A stretch of DNA of 64,000 nucleotides from Fictibacillus phosphorivorans (GCF_023715845.1 NZ_JAMBOR010000010.1:62001-126000); one strand, 5' to 3'; shown: positions 34,553 to 44,865, counted from the stretch's first letter. Notes: generated by a model from the sequence alone, not told the origin. Made by a program: numbers and translations.

Positions 34553-35728
34553 ATGCGATTGCTTCATACGGCTGACTGGCATTTAGGACGCACATTGGAA
34601 GGACGCAGCAGGCTTGAAGAACAGCAAGCTTTTTTAGATGAACTCGTCGAGATTGTTTCAAGGGAAAAGATCGATGCCGTCGTTATGGCAGGGGATGTTT
34701 TCGATACAGTGAATCCTCCTGCAGCTGCTGAACAGATGTTTTATGAGACGCTTGCTAGGATCAGCCGGAAAGGGGAATGTCCATTTATCGCGATAGCAGG
34801 AAACCATGATCATCCAGACAGACTAGCCGCTTCCTTTCCTCTAGCGAAAGAGCTGGGCATCACGCTAGTCGGACTTCCGACTCTGGAGCTGCAGAAGATT
34901 CCAATCAGGAGAACGGGAGAGATGCTGGAGATCGCGGCACTCCCGTATCCTTCTGAATCCCGTTTGAAGATGTTATTGAGTGAATCAGCTGAAGAGCTTG
35001 ACGTACGGACCCAGTATGATGACTGGGTTGACAGTTATTTTAAAGAAATAACATCCAAATTCACACCTGGACGCGTACATCTTGCTATGAGCCATCTCTA
35101 TGTTGCGGGAAGCAAGGAGTCCGACTCGGAACGTCCTGTACATATCGGCGGTGCTTACACGGTCGCAGCAGAAAGTCTGCCAGCTGCCGCTCAATACGTT
35201 GCACTCGGCCATCTGCACAGACCACAAATCGTAAAACGAGCTAAAACAGAAGCGCGTTATTCAGGTTCTCCGCTATCCTACAGTTTTTCGGAGAGCGGAC
35301 AATCGAAATCTGTAACGATTATCGATGTTGAACCTAATCAAAAGGCAAAAGTGGAAGAGATCCACTTAACCTGCGGCAAACCACTCGTGGCATGGGAAGC
35401 CAAGAATGGCATTTCTGAAGTCTTTCAAGGAATCCAGGAAGGGCTTCATCACAATTGCTGGATTGATCTGTCTGTTCATATACAGGATGCTCTTTCAATG
35501 GAAGAGATCCAAAGAATTAGAAAAGCGCATGATGGCATTGTTCATATTAAGCCTGTATTCAATGAAGCGTTTAATGAACAGACCAGCGTTTCTACACAAA
35601 AGCTTCCGGTAGATGAGCTTTTTACCACATTTTATAAACGTCAAACTGGCGGTGCGATGCCTGACTCAGAACTGATCTCTCTTTTCCTCGATCTTGTAGG
35701 GGAAGAAGAAGGAGAGAATGCAGGATGA
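34553..35728 (+). CDS. sbcD: Nuclease SbcCD subunit D
   Basis: SbcD, 391 residues, the Mre11-type Mn-dependent nuclease subunit. Metallophosphoesterase motifs are all visible: LLHTADWHLG (D-x-H), VVMAGDVFD (GD), AIAGNHDHPDR (GNHD), MSHLYV and GHLHRPQ. With SbcC it cleaves hairpins and protein-blocked DNA ends. The open frame extends 14 codons into addA, but the ATG at 34553 with AGGGGGG before it is the proper start, ten bases after the addA stop. The stop overlaps sbcC by four bases. Confidence 0.94.
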   Translation: MRLLHTADWHLGRTLEGRSRLEEQQAFLDELVEIVSREKIDAVVMAGDVFDTVNPPAAAEQMFYETLARISRKGECPFIAIAGNHDHPDRLAASFPLAKELGITLVGLPTLELQKIPIRRTGEMLEIAALPYPSESRLKMLLSESAEELDVRTQYDDWVDSYFKEITSKFTPGRVHLAMSHLYVAGSKESDSERPVHIGGAYTVAAESLPAAAQYVALGHLHRPQIVKRAKTEARYSGSPLSYSFSESGQSKSVTIIDVEPNQKAKVEEIHLTCGKPLVAWEAKNGISEVFQGIQEGLHHNCWIDLSVHIQDALSMEEIQRIRKAHDGIVHIKPVFNEAFNEQTSVSTQKLPVDELFTTFYKRQTGGAMPDSELISLFLDLVGEEEGENAG

Positions 35729-38700
35729 GACCATTACATTTAAGTGTTGCCGGACTCCAAAGTTTTCGTGAACCACAAACGATTCCTTTCAGTGAACTTT
35801 GTTCAGGTGGCGTATTTGGAATTTTCGGACCAACGGGCAGCGGGAAATCTACTATTCTAGATGCCGTTACATTAGCTCTATACGGTAAAGTAGAGCGTGC
35901 GGCTGGCGGAACCCATGGCATTATGAATCAGGCTGAGGATAAACTCTCTGTTTCTTTTTCTTTTCAATTAGGCGAAGGGGATAACAAAAGAAACTATACG
36001 GTTGAACGCTCTTATAAAAGGACAGGTGAACATACGATCCGGACGAGCACTTCTAGATTAATTGAATCCGTAAATGGTGAATCTGTTGTGCACGCCGACA
36101 AAGAACGAGAGGTTACGAGACTAGTTCAAGAACTTTTAGGATTGACGATCGAAGACTTTACTCGAGCAGTCGTATTGCCTCAAGGAAAGTTTGCCGAATT
36201 TTTATCGTTAAAAGGTGCTGACAGAAGACAGATGCTTCAGCGTCTTTTCCAGCTAGAAAAATATGGCGATGTCTTAAACCAAAAGCTCAAGAAAAAGTCT
36301 GATCAACAAAAGAACCGATTAAATGAAATTGTGGCCGAACAAGCGGGTCTTGGAGATGCTTCAAAAGAAGCTTTGCAAGAAGCTGAAACACAGCTCAAAG
36401 AAAAAGAACAAGCGCTGCTTAACATTTCTAAACGTTTAACAACTGAAGAAGAAAAGTATAAGCGGATAAAAGCTTACTGGGAAACACAATCTGAAAATGA
36501 AAAACTTCTTTTGAAACAAGAAGAACTGGATTCGAAATGGCCTGACATGGAAAAGCTGAAAGAACTTCATAAGAAGGCAGTGATGGCAGACCGTCTAACT
36601 CCGTACGCGGAAGAATGGCTCGGGGCCAACAAATCAAAAAAAGAATTAGGCTTAGAAAAAGAAAAACTTGAACAAAATGCTGAACAATTAAAACAGCTTT
36701 TTACAGAACATGAGAAACAGTACGAACAAGCGAAAGAGATAAAAGATAAAAAAGAGCCGGCATTGATAAAAAGACTCAGTGTGCTCGAAGAAGCCTTCGG
36801 GTGGGAAAAAGAGCTCCATGAAAAGGAAACCGTGCGAGAGAAGGAGAAGGTAAAACTTTCTAAGATGGAAAGCTCTTATTTGATTGGTAAAAAATCAGAA
36901 GAAGCTGCGATCAACTTGCTTGAAAAAGGAAAGAATAAACAAAGTGCCTTGAAAGAAGAATTAACGAAGATTGAGATCAGTCAAAACGAGCGTGCGATGA
37001 TGCAGTCTGCGCTCTTGCTCTTACAGAGAATGCAAAGCGTGGAAAACGATGAACGAACCCTTCAAAACGAGCTTAAACAAGCAGCGCAAAATCTAGATGA
37101 AAGGAAACAAAAGGTAAACCATGTAAAGGGTACGATCAAGACCAGTATAGGAAATCTGAAATCACTATCAACGGATGTTCTAACGATTTATGATGACGTG
37201 CAAAATGCGGTGAGAGAAAATGAAAGTCTGTCTGGATTATTGCAGGAAACTCTAAAAAAGGAAAAAGAACATCAGGAAAAATATAAGGTTCATCAGCTGG
37301 CGGCACAGCTATCTGTACAGTTAGTCGAGAACGAGCCTTGTTCAGTTTGCGGATCGACAGTCCATCCTTTTCCTTATAAGGAATCTCATGATCTTGAAAA
37401 TAACGAAGATGCGATCGAATATTTAGAAGCGGCTAAGGTTACCTTGCAAAATAAGCACCATGATCTAACTCATCTTACTGAAGCGCTTGAAAAGTTATCC
37501 AATAAAATTTGGTCAAAGATGAATGTGGTAAACGAAGAAACAGCCGCAACTCGTGAGGTTGCTGTAACGGAGAATGTGATGTCCAACCGAACATTCGAGA
37601 TGGAGAAGCTGAATGATCACTCCATAAAAGTAAAAGGAGCGTACCAAGATCAGCTTTCACTTGAGAACCGTTTTGAAACACTCACATCTCACTTTGACGA
37701 AAAGCAGAAAGAGCTCGAGCATCTAATGGTTAACCTTGAGTATGCCGAAAAACAAGTAAAAGACTTACAAGAAAAAGTAGAGCGTAATGAAAAGGTAAAA
37801 AAAGAGATTGCGGCCGAGTGGAAAAAAAGCAAAATTCCATTTGAGCAAGAAGACCTTGAAGAAGTGAAAGAGCAGTTTAAAATTCGCGAAACGAGACAGA
37901 GTGAAATTCAGGAGAGCCTTAAAGCTGCTGTGGATTTTCTGGAATCACAATCAACCAAAATCGAAAATCTTAAAGAAGAGAACAGAAAGCTTGAATGGTC
38001 CATAAAAACGAGTAAGAATCAGCTCGAGATGTTGAACAAAGATATTTCGCAACTTAAAGAAAAACTGTTTAACCGTTTAGGTGATCAACAAGCAAGTGAA
38101 CAATTTGACACCGCCGAAAAACAGTTGAAAGCCGTTGTGGCAGAATACAAGGGTGCTTTTGAGCAATATGAGCATTCTAGAAAACACTTTTTGGAAGCGG
38201 ACAAAGCCTTTCATTCCATGCTAAACCGTTTTGAAGATGCTCTTAAGAGAAGTGAGAAAGCTCATATCCAATGGAATAAGAAACTGCAGCAATCCATTTT
38301 TAATAGCTATGAAGAATATGCAACGTCTGTTAAAGACGATGATTTACAGAAAAAATGGGAACAAGAGCTGGCGAACTATGATGATCAGTGTAAAGAAGTA
38401 AAACTTGCCATTGAAGCAATAAAAACAAAACTTCCTGAACAACCAATAACGGAGGAAGAGAAGCTAAATCAGCAAAAAGCTTTAAAAGAATGCAAGGATG
38501 AAGCCGATGCGACAAGGGAAGCTGTTGGCCAGGCAAAACAATACTGGCTTACAGTAGAAAAAAACCATGCTCGATTTAAAGAGCTTGAAGATGAAAAGCA
38601 AAAAGTATCAGCTCTTCTCGAACAAATCGGTAAGCTTCAAAGTGTGTTTAGAGGAAACGCTTTTGTAGAATTTATGGCAGAAGAGCAGCTCATCCATGTT

Positions 38701-39126
38701 ACGCGCGATGCTTCTAGCCGGCTTTCTAAGCTAACACGGGGGCGTTATGCGATTGAAGTAGACTCTAACAGTGGTTTTGTGATTCGTGATGATGCAAATG
38801 GAGGCATCAAGAGACCTGTTACTTCTTTATCAGGAGGAGAAACATTCTTGACTTCGCTCGCATTAGCACTATCCCTATCTGCACAAATACAGCTAAGAGG
38901 GAAGTTTCCGCTGCAATTCTTTTTCCTAGATGAAGGGTTTGGTACGCTGGATCAAGAACTTCTTGATACGGTCGTAACTGCTCTCGAAAAAGTTCAAATG
39001 GAGAATTTTGCGATCGGAGTCATATCACACGTACCTGAGTTAAAGGCGAGATTAACGAAACGACTCATTGTCGAACCAGCTGAACATGCAGGGAAAGGAA
39101 CGAGAGTGAAGTTGGATCAGTTTTAA
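35725..39126 (+). CDS. sbcC: Nuclease SbcCD subunit C
   Basis: SbcC, 1133 residues, the Rad50-type ATPase. It has Walker A GPTGSGKST near residue 37, long heptad-rich coiled coils, a zinc hook CSVC with C539 and C542 at the middle of the coil, then the signature SLSGGETFL and Walker B FFLDEGFGTLD. Two head domains come together through the antiparallel coil and regulate SbcD. The four-gene order addB-addA-sbcD-sbcC matches B. subtilis and all junctions overlap or nearly touch, so it is one operon. A long hairpin terminator follows at once. Confidence 0.95.
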   Translation: MRPLHLSVAGLQSFREPQTIPFSELCSGGVFGIFGPTGSGKSTILDAVTLALYGKVERAAGGTHGIMNQAEDKLSVSFSFQLGEGDNKRNYTVERSYKRTGEHTIRTSTSRLIESVNGESVVHADKEREVTRLVQELLGLTIEDFTRAVVLPQGKFAEFLSLKGADRRQMLQRLFQLEKYGDVLNQKLKKKSDQQKNRLNEIVAEQAGLGDASKEALQEAETQLKEKEQALLNISKRLTTEEEKYKRIKAYWETQSENEKLLLKQEELDSKWPDMEKLKELHKKAVMADRLTPYAEEWLGANKSKKELGLEKEKLEQNAEQLKQLFTEHEKQYEQAKEIKDKKEPALIKRLSVLEEAFGWEKELHEKETVREKEKVKLSKMESSYLIGKKSEEAAINLLEKGKNKQSALKEELTKIEISQNERAMMQSALLLLQRMQSVENDERTLQNELKQAAQNLDERKQKVNHVKGTIKTSIGNLKSLSTDVLTIYDDVQNAVRENESLSGLLQETLKKEKEHQEKYKVHQLAAQLSVQLVENEPCSVCGSTVHPFPYKESHDLENNEDAIEYLEAAKVTLQNKHHDLTHLTEALEKLSNKIWSKMNVVNEETAATREVAVTENVMSNRTFEMEKLNDHSIKVKGAYQDQLSLENRFETLTSHFDEKQKELEHLMVNLEYAEKQVKDLQEKVERNEKVKKEIAAEWKKSKIPFEQEDLEEVKEQFKIRETRQSEIQESLKAAVDFLESQSTKIENLKEENRKLEWSIKTSKNQLEMLNKDISQLKEKLFNRLGDQQASEQFDTAEKQLKAVVAEYKGAFEQYEHSRKHFLEADKAFHSMLNRFEDALKRSEKAHIQWNKKLQQSIFNSYEEYATSVKDDDLQKKWEQELANYDDQCKEVKLAIEAIKTKLPEQPITEEEKLNQQKALKECKDEADATREAVGQAKQYWLTVEKNHARFKELEDEKQKVSALLEQIGKLQSVFRGNAFVEFMAEEQLIHVTRDASSRLSKLTRGRYAIEVDSNSGFVIRDDANGGIKRPVTSLSGGETFLTSLALALSLSAQIQLRGKFPLQFFFLDEGFGTLDQELLDTVVTALEKVQMENFAIGVISHVPELKARLTKRLIVEPAEHAGKGTRVKLDQF

Positions 39127-39179
39127 AAAGAGGGGGCTGACTCAAAAGTGTAAAAACTTTTGGGTCGAGCCCCTTTTTT
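39126..39179. terminator. Strong bidirectional terminator between sbcC and the ger operon
   Basis: A stem of about 17 pairs (GGGGCTGACTCAAAAGT against ACTTTTGGGTCGAGCCCC, one bulged G) flanked by A-rich and T-rich arms. It serves sbcC on plus and gerC on minus. Confidence 0.9.
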
Positions 39180-40299
39180 ATTCGATGATTCCGTGTCCGA
39201 TCACCTCGACATCAACGGATGCAGTGAAATCAATTTTCGGATATTCTTCTTCCCAGTTTAGTCTTTCCCAGACTGGATAATGAAAAGCCATTACTTGTCT
39301 GCCGACTCCAAAAGGATCACTGTTCATAGCTTGAAGTTTATCGATCACGGTTTGTGCATCTTTTGTTAGCTTTTTTGACAGCTGTTTTTCGATATTTCTT
39401 ACCTCAGTAGGTGTTGAAAGGTTATCACTAGGATACTCGGTTATGGTCACTTTCGTTTTTAATTTAATTTTTGCAGAAATTTTACCTTCTGGGGTTACAT
39501 CAACAAGAAAAGATCGCTTATTCTTTTTTACCTTTATGGTTACATAGTTTAGTCGAGCTGGTTTTTTATTTTTATAGATCTTTTTCGTAGTATTCATGGC
39601 GATTTCATGTTTCTTTCCGGTTAGCATCGTATAGGTAACGGATAGAGGTTCTTTAATCTCTCCAACCATTTTTTGTCCACGAAACAAAGCTACTCCTCGA
39701 ATGTGGATAGTCCTTTTTAATGCTTCCAGATAAGGAAGTGCAAAATCCTGACCCGGATCGAACATGACTGGACAAACGGTCTGTATATTTTCACGTGGTA
39801 CGGCTGAAGATTCTTCCGCACTGAGAATCGAATCTCTTAGATACTCTCCCAAACCCGCAGCCTTTTTTGTTTCCTCAAATTTCTTACTGATCACATCCGA
39901 AGCTTTTCCTTTTGCTACTGCTATCTTCGCATTTAAAGCTGATTTTGGATCGCGGTAAAAAACATCTAAAAGCTGGTAAATGTCTTCTTTTGCAGCATCC
40001 TCTCCTAAAATGATGATTTGATTCTTAGAAATATCCAATCGCTCTGATACTTCTCGATCAAGTTTGAACCTGCTCTGCCGGACCGTGGTGCCCGTAGCGG
40101 TATAAATTTGGTTTTCGATGCTGTCCTTTCCGGATTCCATTGCATTCGCTTCAGGAACAGAAGCTGTAGTGATAATCTTCCCATCTTTTGTATAATCGAA
40201 GCCGCCTGCTGTAATAAGTTTCGTTTTATTCAGTACATTTTGATCCCAGCATCCCGTGAGAAGAAGCAGAACAGATAGAAGAGATAGCTTTTTTTTCAT
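39178..40299 (-). CDS. Spore germination protein, Ger(x)C family lipoprotein
   Basis: A 373-residue C subunit of a GerA-type germinant receptor. An N-terminal lipoprotein signal peptide ends in the lipobox LLTGC (C17), and the characteristic CWDQ follows it. The rest is the three-domain Ger(x)C fold, ending in VEVIGHGIIE. It should be anchored to the outer face of the spore inner membrane. The open frame continues upstream inside gerB, but the ATG at 40299 has AAAGGAG and the signal peptide. It overlaps gerB by four bases and is the last gene of the operon. Confidence 0.92.
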   Translation of the reverse strand: MKKKLSLLSVLLLLTGCWDQNVLNKTKLITAGGFDYTKDGKIITTASVPEANAMESGKDSIENQIYTATGTTVRQSRFKLDREVSERLDISKNQIIILGEDAAKEDIYQLLDVFYRDPKSALNAKIAVAKGKASDVISKKFEETKKAAGLGEYLRDSILSAEESSAVPRENIQTVCPVMFDPGQDFALPYLEALKRTIHIRGVALFRGQKMVGEIKEPLSVTYTMLTGKKHEIAMNTTKKIYKNKKPARLNYVTIKVKKNKRSFLVDVTPEGKISAKIKLKTKVTITEYPSDNLSTPTEVRNIEKQLSKKLTKDAQTVIDKLQAMNSDPFGVGRQVMAFHYPVWERLNWEEEYPKIDFTASVDVEVIGHGIIE

Positions 40300-41390
40300 G
40301 AAGTGGCTGCTCCTTTCTCTTGTTTTTTCCGCAAAACAGCGATAACCAACAAAACGATAGGAAACACGGCGGACAAAAAAACAGATGTCATGGTGATATA
40401 TTTGTTCCATGTCATTACTTCTAGTTTATCGTCAGGTATGATAGCGATAACCGCACAGAAGATGGCGATATAGGGGGCTCCTTTTTGATGTTCCTTTAAG
40501 CCAAATAATGTTTGTACTCCTTTTGCAGCGATAAAAAGGTAACAAACGAACGAAGTAGCCACTGAGATAATCCACACTGATAGGAAGATTAGATCGGTTC
40601 TTTCTATTATCGAAAACGAGAAAGCTTTGAGCATATATAATACAGGTTCTGGAACGATTATGATTTCCTTTGGATTGAAAAAAATATAAGTTGTAAAAAC
40701 GATAAATCCATATAAAATCGTAATACAAAAGGATGCGAACGAGATGACTTTTATATTTCTTGCTGCTGAAGCGTTTGAATAAGCTAGAAATACGAGTGCT
40801 GCGTCAAATCCCAGCAGTGCCACAACGGCATCAGCTGAACTCTTAATAATCGTTAAGATTCCAGTATGCCCTACAGGAAAAAGGTATAGAAGGTGAACAT
40901 CTGTATAGGCGTACAGGATGAGTATAAACAAAATAATCAAGAGTGGTGTGACAAGAACAAAGAATCTTACAATCTCCCTAGGTGAACTCGTAATGACGTA
41001 GTATCCTACTGCCGCCATGATAAAAATGATCACCCAATGCGGAGTTTCAAACAGAATCCACTTTCCTACAATGCTGTTATACATAATCAAAATCAGTATG
41101 GATATGAAAGAAAAATGGATTGTATAAATGGCATTGAACACGTAACCTAGTTTCTTTCCCATGATTTTTGGAAGGATTTCATAAATCGTTTGTTTCGGAA
41201 ATCGATCACATAGTTTCCAGATGGCTAAAACTGAAAATTGAATAAAAATACCTGCCATGAACAACGATATCCATCCGTCGATCTTTGCTTTACTGAATAA
41301 GGTATAAGGCAAAGATAATACACCGACACCAATTTGTGTTTGTATAACCAAGAAGAATAGCTGTCTATGTGTAATGGTATGACTATTCAT
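40296..41390 (-). CDS. Spore germination protein, GerAB/GerKB family
   Basis: A 364-residue B subunit of the germinant receptor, an APC-superfamily membrane protein with ten predicted helices (first block RQLFFLVIQTQIGVGVLSLPY). In GerA-type receptors this subunit binds the small-molecule germinant. The substrate, probably an amino acid, cannot be read from the sequence. It overlaps both neighbours by four bases, so translation of the three subunits is coupled. It should be expressed in the forespore, although I did not find a convincing sigma-G promoter. Confidence 0.92.
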   Translation of the reverse strand: MNSHTITHRQLFFLVIQTQIGVGVLSLPYTLFSKAKIDGWISLFMAGIFIQFSVLAIWKLCDRFPKQTIYEILPKIMGKKLGYVFNAIYTIHFSFISILILIMYNSIVGKWILFETPHWVIIFIMAAVGYYVITSSPREIVRFFVLVTPLLIILFILILYAYTDVHLLYLFPVGHTGILTIIKSSADAVVALLGFDAALVFLAYSNASAARNIKVISFASFCITILYGFIVFTTYIFFNPKEIIIVPEPVLYMLKAFSFSIIERTDLIFLSVWIISVATSFVCYLFIAAKGVQTLFGLKEHQKGAPYIAIFCAVIAIIPDDKLEVMTWNKYITMTSVFLSAVFPIVLLVIAVLRKKQEKGAATS

Positions 41391-42937
41391 GACTTATCCC
41401 ACTTTCGTGTATGGTTGCGATTGTCCGGTTTTTGAGTGTTTAGGTCTTGAGGTCGTGTATCTTGTTTCCAGAAAGGAGCACGTAAGAATGTATCTTTTAA
41501 GTCCTTAACGTTCAGCGGTGCTATTGGAGCAAAGTAAGGTGATCCAAACGTATAAAGTCTGCACAAATGAAAAAGCAATAACAGAAATCCGAAAACGATT
41601 CCCAAAAAACCTAAAGTAGCAGCTGCCACCATGAACGGAAAACGCAGAATACGTACTGCAGCACTCATCTCGTTAGATGGTACGATATATGCGGCAATGG
41701 CGGTAACCGCAACGACTATGATCATTAAGTTCGAAACAAGCCCTGCTTTAACAACGGCATCTCCGATTACGAGACCTCCAACGATAGCGATCGTAGAACC
41801 GATCCTGGCAGGAAGCCTTATCGAAGCTTCTCGAATGAATTCAATCGTAAGCTCCATGAGAAGTGCCTCGACTAAAGGGGGATAAGGGATATCCTCAAGG
41901 GAACTTTTGATCAACAGGATAAGGTCAAACGGTATGACCTCGTAATGGAATGAAACGATTGATATATATATAGCTGGTAAGCCTAAGGCAATAAAAAATC
42001 CCATAATACGGATAAAACGAAAGAATGAACTGATATGCCATCTTTTGTTGTAATCATCTACAGATTGATAGAACGTAAAAAAGTTTACAGGCATGATGTG
42101 TGCCGTAGGAGAAGTGTCATATAGAAGGGCTACTCTGCCCTCCATTAAGTTGGCAGCCACACGATCAGGACGTTCCGTGTTTAATATTTGCGGAAAGAAA
42201 CTAAAAGGTTTGTCTTCTATACTTTCTTCCACATTTCCAGGAGCGTAGACGGCATCAGCCTCGATGGACTTAACTCTCTTTTCTACTTCTTTTACAAGTT
42301 CAGGATTTGCAATTTGATCCACATAAAGTAATGCTAATTTCATGTGTGACTCCTGACCTAGTAGGAGGTATTTAATCGTTAGTTTTGACGATCTTAATTT
42401 TTTTCGCACAAGTGCCAGGTTTGTTGACAAGTTTTCTACAAAGCCATCATGAGCACCGCGAACTATAGATTCATTATCGGGTTCCGTAATATCCCGTTGT
42501 GTTTTTACAGGAGTTGATACGGTGTAAAAACAAGTTGTATCTTCAGTGAAAACAAGCGTGTTTGATTGAAGAAGGAACTTTGGAACTTGGTTAAAATCTG
42601 TTTCTTGCTTTAAATCAATGCTCGCCATTTTTTTAAAAGACTCGAAGGTAATCTCTTTACCCGTCGTGAATAAAGGGTCTAAAATCATACTTTGCACCAG
42701 CTGTTTATCAACAATGGATTCTATATAAAGAAGAGCTATCCGGCTAGTATCAGATGGAAGCTCTACTTCTTGTGTCACTAAATCTTCAGTTGCTGAGAAT
42801 GGTTCTTTTACTTTTGTTAATAATTCATCTAGATTAAGATTTTGAACGACGGTTGATTTGTTATTTAATCCTTTTTGAATGTCGTGTTCAACTTTTGCTT
42901 CTGTTATCAGCTTTTTAGGTTTCTTGAAAAAAGTCAT
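41387..42937 (-). CDS. Spore germination protein, GerA family A subunit
   Basis: A 516-residue A subunit of a GerA-type receptor. A soluble N-terminal half contains the LLYIESIVDKQLVQSMI and LEGRVALLYDTSP-like blocks (MEGRVALLYDTSPTAHIMP), and the C-terminal half has about five membrane segments. GerA subunits form the oligomeric ion channel of the receptor. It is first in the operon gerA-gerB-gerC. The ATG at 42937 is preceded by GATGAGGT. The receptor shows that this organism forms spores. Confidence 0.93.
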   Translation of the reverse strand: MTFFKKPKKLITEAKVEHDIQKGLNNKSTVVQNLNLDELLTKVKEPFSATEDLVTQEVELPSDTSRIALLYIESIVDKQLVQSMILDPLFTTGKEITFESFKKMASIDLKQETDFNQVPKFLLQSNTLVFTEDTTCFYTVSTPVKTQRDITEPDNESIVRGAHDGFVENLSTNLALVRKKLRSSKLTIKYLLLGQESHMKLALLYVDQIANPELVKEVEKRVKSIEADAVYAPGNVEESIEDKPFSFFPQILNTERPDRVAANLMEGRVALLYDTSPTAHIMPVNFFTFYQSVDDYNKRWHISSFFRFIRIMGFFIALGLPAIYISIVSFHYEVIPFDLILLIKSSLEDIPYPPLVEALLMELTIEFIREASIRLPARIGSTIAIVGGLVIGDAVVKAGLVSNLMIIVVAVTAIAAYIVPSNEMSAAVRILRFPFMVAAATLGFLGIVFGFLLLLFHLCRLYTFGSPYFAPIAPLNVKDLKDTFLRAPFWKQDTRPQDLNTQKPDNRNHTRKWDKS

Positions 42938-43100
42938 TCGACCTCATCCCGATCTCAGTAGTTTGCGTTAGTTTTTGCGGAACAGAGGCATTTATACGGA
43001 GATGTTCCTATTTTTGAAAAAAATGAGTCAGAATTTGTCATTATGAGTAAAAATTTGTGATACGATATAGAGATAAACAGAGAGAGAAGGGGGAGGCCTT

Positions 43101-43772
43101 ATGACAGGAAGAGCTCAATTCATTCCTGCTTTAACGAAGCCTTATACATATTTTTCCTTTTATAAAGAGTGGAAAGAAAAAGAGGGATTCTGGGTGAGGT
43201 TCATTGCGATTTTAGCGGTGAGCGGATTTCTTCATGCGTTGTCTTTCTTCGCAGCCTATCCATCTTTTAAATCCATTTCATTTGTAAAAGCAGCAAAACT
43301 TTCTGGAGCAGAGCATGAACTTCTGAGGTTCTTTATTTCATTAGCAGGAGGGGCTTGGGGCATTGTCGTAGCGCTACTTTTCCTGCAGGCGGGAACGTTA
43401 TTTTTATATGCATTCTTCCGAGATATCGGCTACAAGACTCTTTTTTATCTGATAACCGTCGTCTACGTTCTATTTTTGATTGGATTAGCATTCGAGCTGC
43501 CGGTTCAATTCGTGTTAGGTGCTGAAGAAGTTGTACAGCCTTTAGGTTTTGGCTTTGCGGGAGTCTTATTCTTTAAGCATGGGTTTTGGCAGGAGTTGTT
43601 GAACTTGATCAATGTGTTTAACATATGGGGAGCAGTTGTGATCTACTATGCGTTGAGACAGTTATCCTTTAAAGCAAAAAGCTACTGTTTAGCAGTTACA
43701 ATCTGTGGCTCTATTTTCTGGTTGGTTTTCTATTCTTTCTATGCTGCTTTAGTCAGCGGACAATTGGTGTAA
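43101..43772 (+). CDS. Yip1-family membrane protein, YknW-like
   Basis: A 223-residue membrane protein with five or six hydrophobic segments and the Yip1 layout (long N-terminal amphipathic region FYKEWKEKEGFWVRF, then AGGAWGIVVALLFLQAG). The next gene encodes a membrane fusion protein, the yknW-yknX order. In B. subtilis YknW assists the YknXYZ ABC exporter, which protects against the SdpC toxin. GAAGGGGGAGG precedes the ATG. Here the ATPase and permease genes are absent from the locus, so the partner is unclear. Confidence 0.65.
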   Translation: MTGRAQFIPALTKPYTYFSFYKEWKEKEGFWVRFIAILAVSGFLHALSFFAAYPSFKSISFVKAAKLSGAEHELLRFFISLAGGAWGIVVALLFLQAGTLFLYAFFRDIGYKTLFYLITVVYVLFLIGLAFELPVQFVLGAEEVVQPLGFGFAGVLFFKHGFWQELLNLINVFNIWGAVVIYYALRQLSFKAKSYCLAVTICGSIFWLVFYSFYAALVSGQLV

Positions 43773-43785
43773 GGGGGACTGGCAT

Positions 43786-44865
43786 ATGAATAAATGGAAG
43801 TGGATCGCGGCTGGTATAATGATTGCCCTCTTACTTGTGATGAATGTTTTTATTTTCGATAAAAAAGAGTCTTCAGCCGTTGTTGCACCAAGACTTGAAA
43901 CGACACTTTCCAAAGAAAGAGATTTTTCAAAAAAACATGAAGTGACAGGAATCACTTATTCCAAAAACACGTTTGATATCTACAAAAAAGATTCATTTGG
44001 CTCCATAAAAGAAATCATGGTGAATATAGGTGAAACGGTTTCTGCTGGTCAGACCCTTATTGCATATGAAAATCTTTCGATCGAAAAAGAACTTCGATCG
44101 TTAAAAAAAGAAAAAGATATGGCAGATGTACGTGCTGATCATTATTCGAGCGAAATCAGCAAATGGCAAAGTGAACTTTCAAATTTTGATGAAAAACAAG
44201 ACAGTGCTGAGACGAAAGTCAGACTGCAAGAGCAATTAAGCGATGCAGAACTTCAAAAAGACCTCGCAGAAAATGAAAGTTCAGCACTATCCGATGAGAT
44301 CAGTGAGTTAGAAAATCGCCTGGATGATCTTTCTGTAAAAAGTCCAGCAGATGGTGTTGTTTCAGAAGTGAACGGCATCCAAGATGAAAAGCCTTTGATA
44401 ACAATCGTTGGCCAAGGAAACTTTGAAGTAAAGGCTAATGTTAACCAAGAGATCGCAGGTCTTTTAACAACGGGTGATTCTGTGCAGATCGAAGCACCGA
44501 ATCATAAGGAAAAGGTAAAAGGAACCGTCCAAACCTTTCTGCCGACTAAGGAAAATAATTCGTTTACTTTGACCGTTCTAATAGAGGAAGAAGAAGCATG
44601 GGTAGAAGGACAGCCTGCGAAGATCATCATTTCTGAAAAACTAGCAGAAAAAGCGAAAAGTGTTCCTAAAAAAGCCGTTTTGAAAGAGGACGGCAATCAA
44701 TATGTCTTAGTTATCATAAAGGATAAATTGTATAAAAGAAAAGTTGAAACAGGGATCGAGCAAAACGGATTTGTTCAGATCAAGAAGGGGCTTGAAAAAG
44801 ACCAAGAAGTCGTATTGAATCCTTCACCAGTATTTGTTTCAGGACAAACTGCGTTAAAAAAGTAG
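43786..44865 (+). CDS. Membrane fusion protein (HlyD/RND adaptor family), YknX-like
   Basis: A 359-residue adaptor. One N-terminal membrane helix (about residues 5-25), a split biotinyl-lipoyl domain (IKEIMVNIGETVSAGQTLIAYE and VKSPADGVVSEVNG) around a coiled coil of about 100 residues, then beta-barrel domains ending near the C-terminus. Such proteins link to ABC exporters of the MacB/YknYZ type. It starts 13 bases after the YknW-like gene behind AAGGGGGA. A terminator follows immediately and the next gene is on the other strand, so yknY and yknZ are not in this operon. Confidence 0.8.
   Translation: MNKWKWIAAGIMIALLLVMNVFIFDKKESSAVVAPRLETTLSKERDFSKKHEVTGITYSKNTFDIYKKDSFGSIKEIMVNIGETVSAGQTLIAYENLSIEKELRSLKKEKDMADVRADHYSSEISKWQSELSNFDEKQDSAETKVRLQEQLSDAELQKDLAENESSALSDEISELENRLDDLSVKSPADGVVSEVNGIQDEKPLITIVGQGNFEVKANVNQEIAGLLTTGDSVQIEAPNHKEKVKGTVQTFLPTKENNSFTLTVLIEEEEAWVEGQPAKIIISEKLAEKAKSVPKKAVLKEDGNQYVLVIIKDKLYKRKVETGIEQNGFVQIKKGLEKDQEVVLNPSPVFVSGQTALKK

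Noticed and set aside
42938-43080. Sigma-G promoter of the ger operon
   Set aside because: An AT-rich GTATAAAT is present on the minus strand, but no convincing -35/-10 pair at proper spacing was found.
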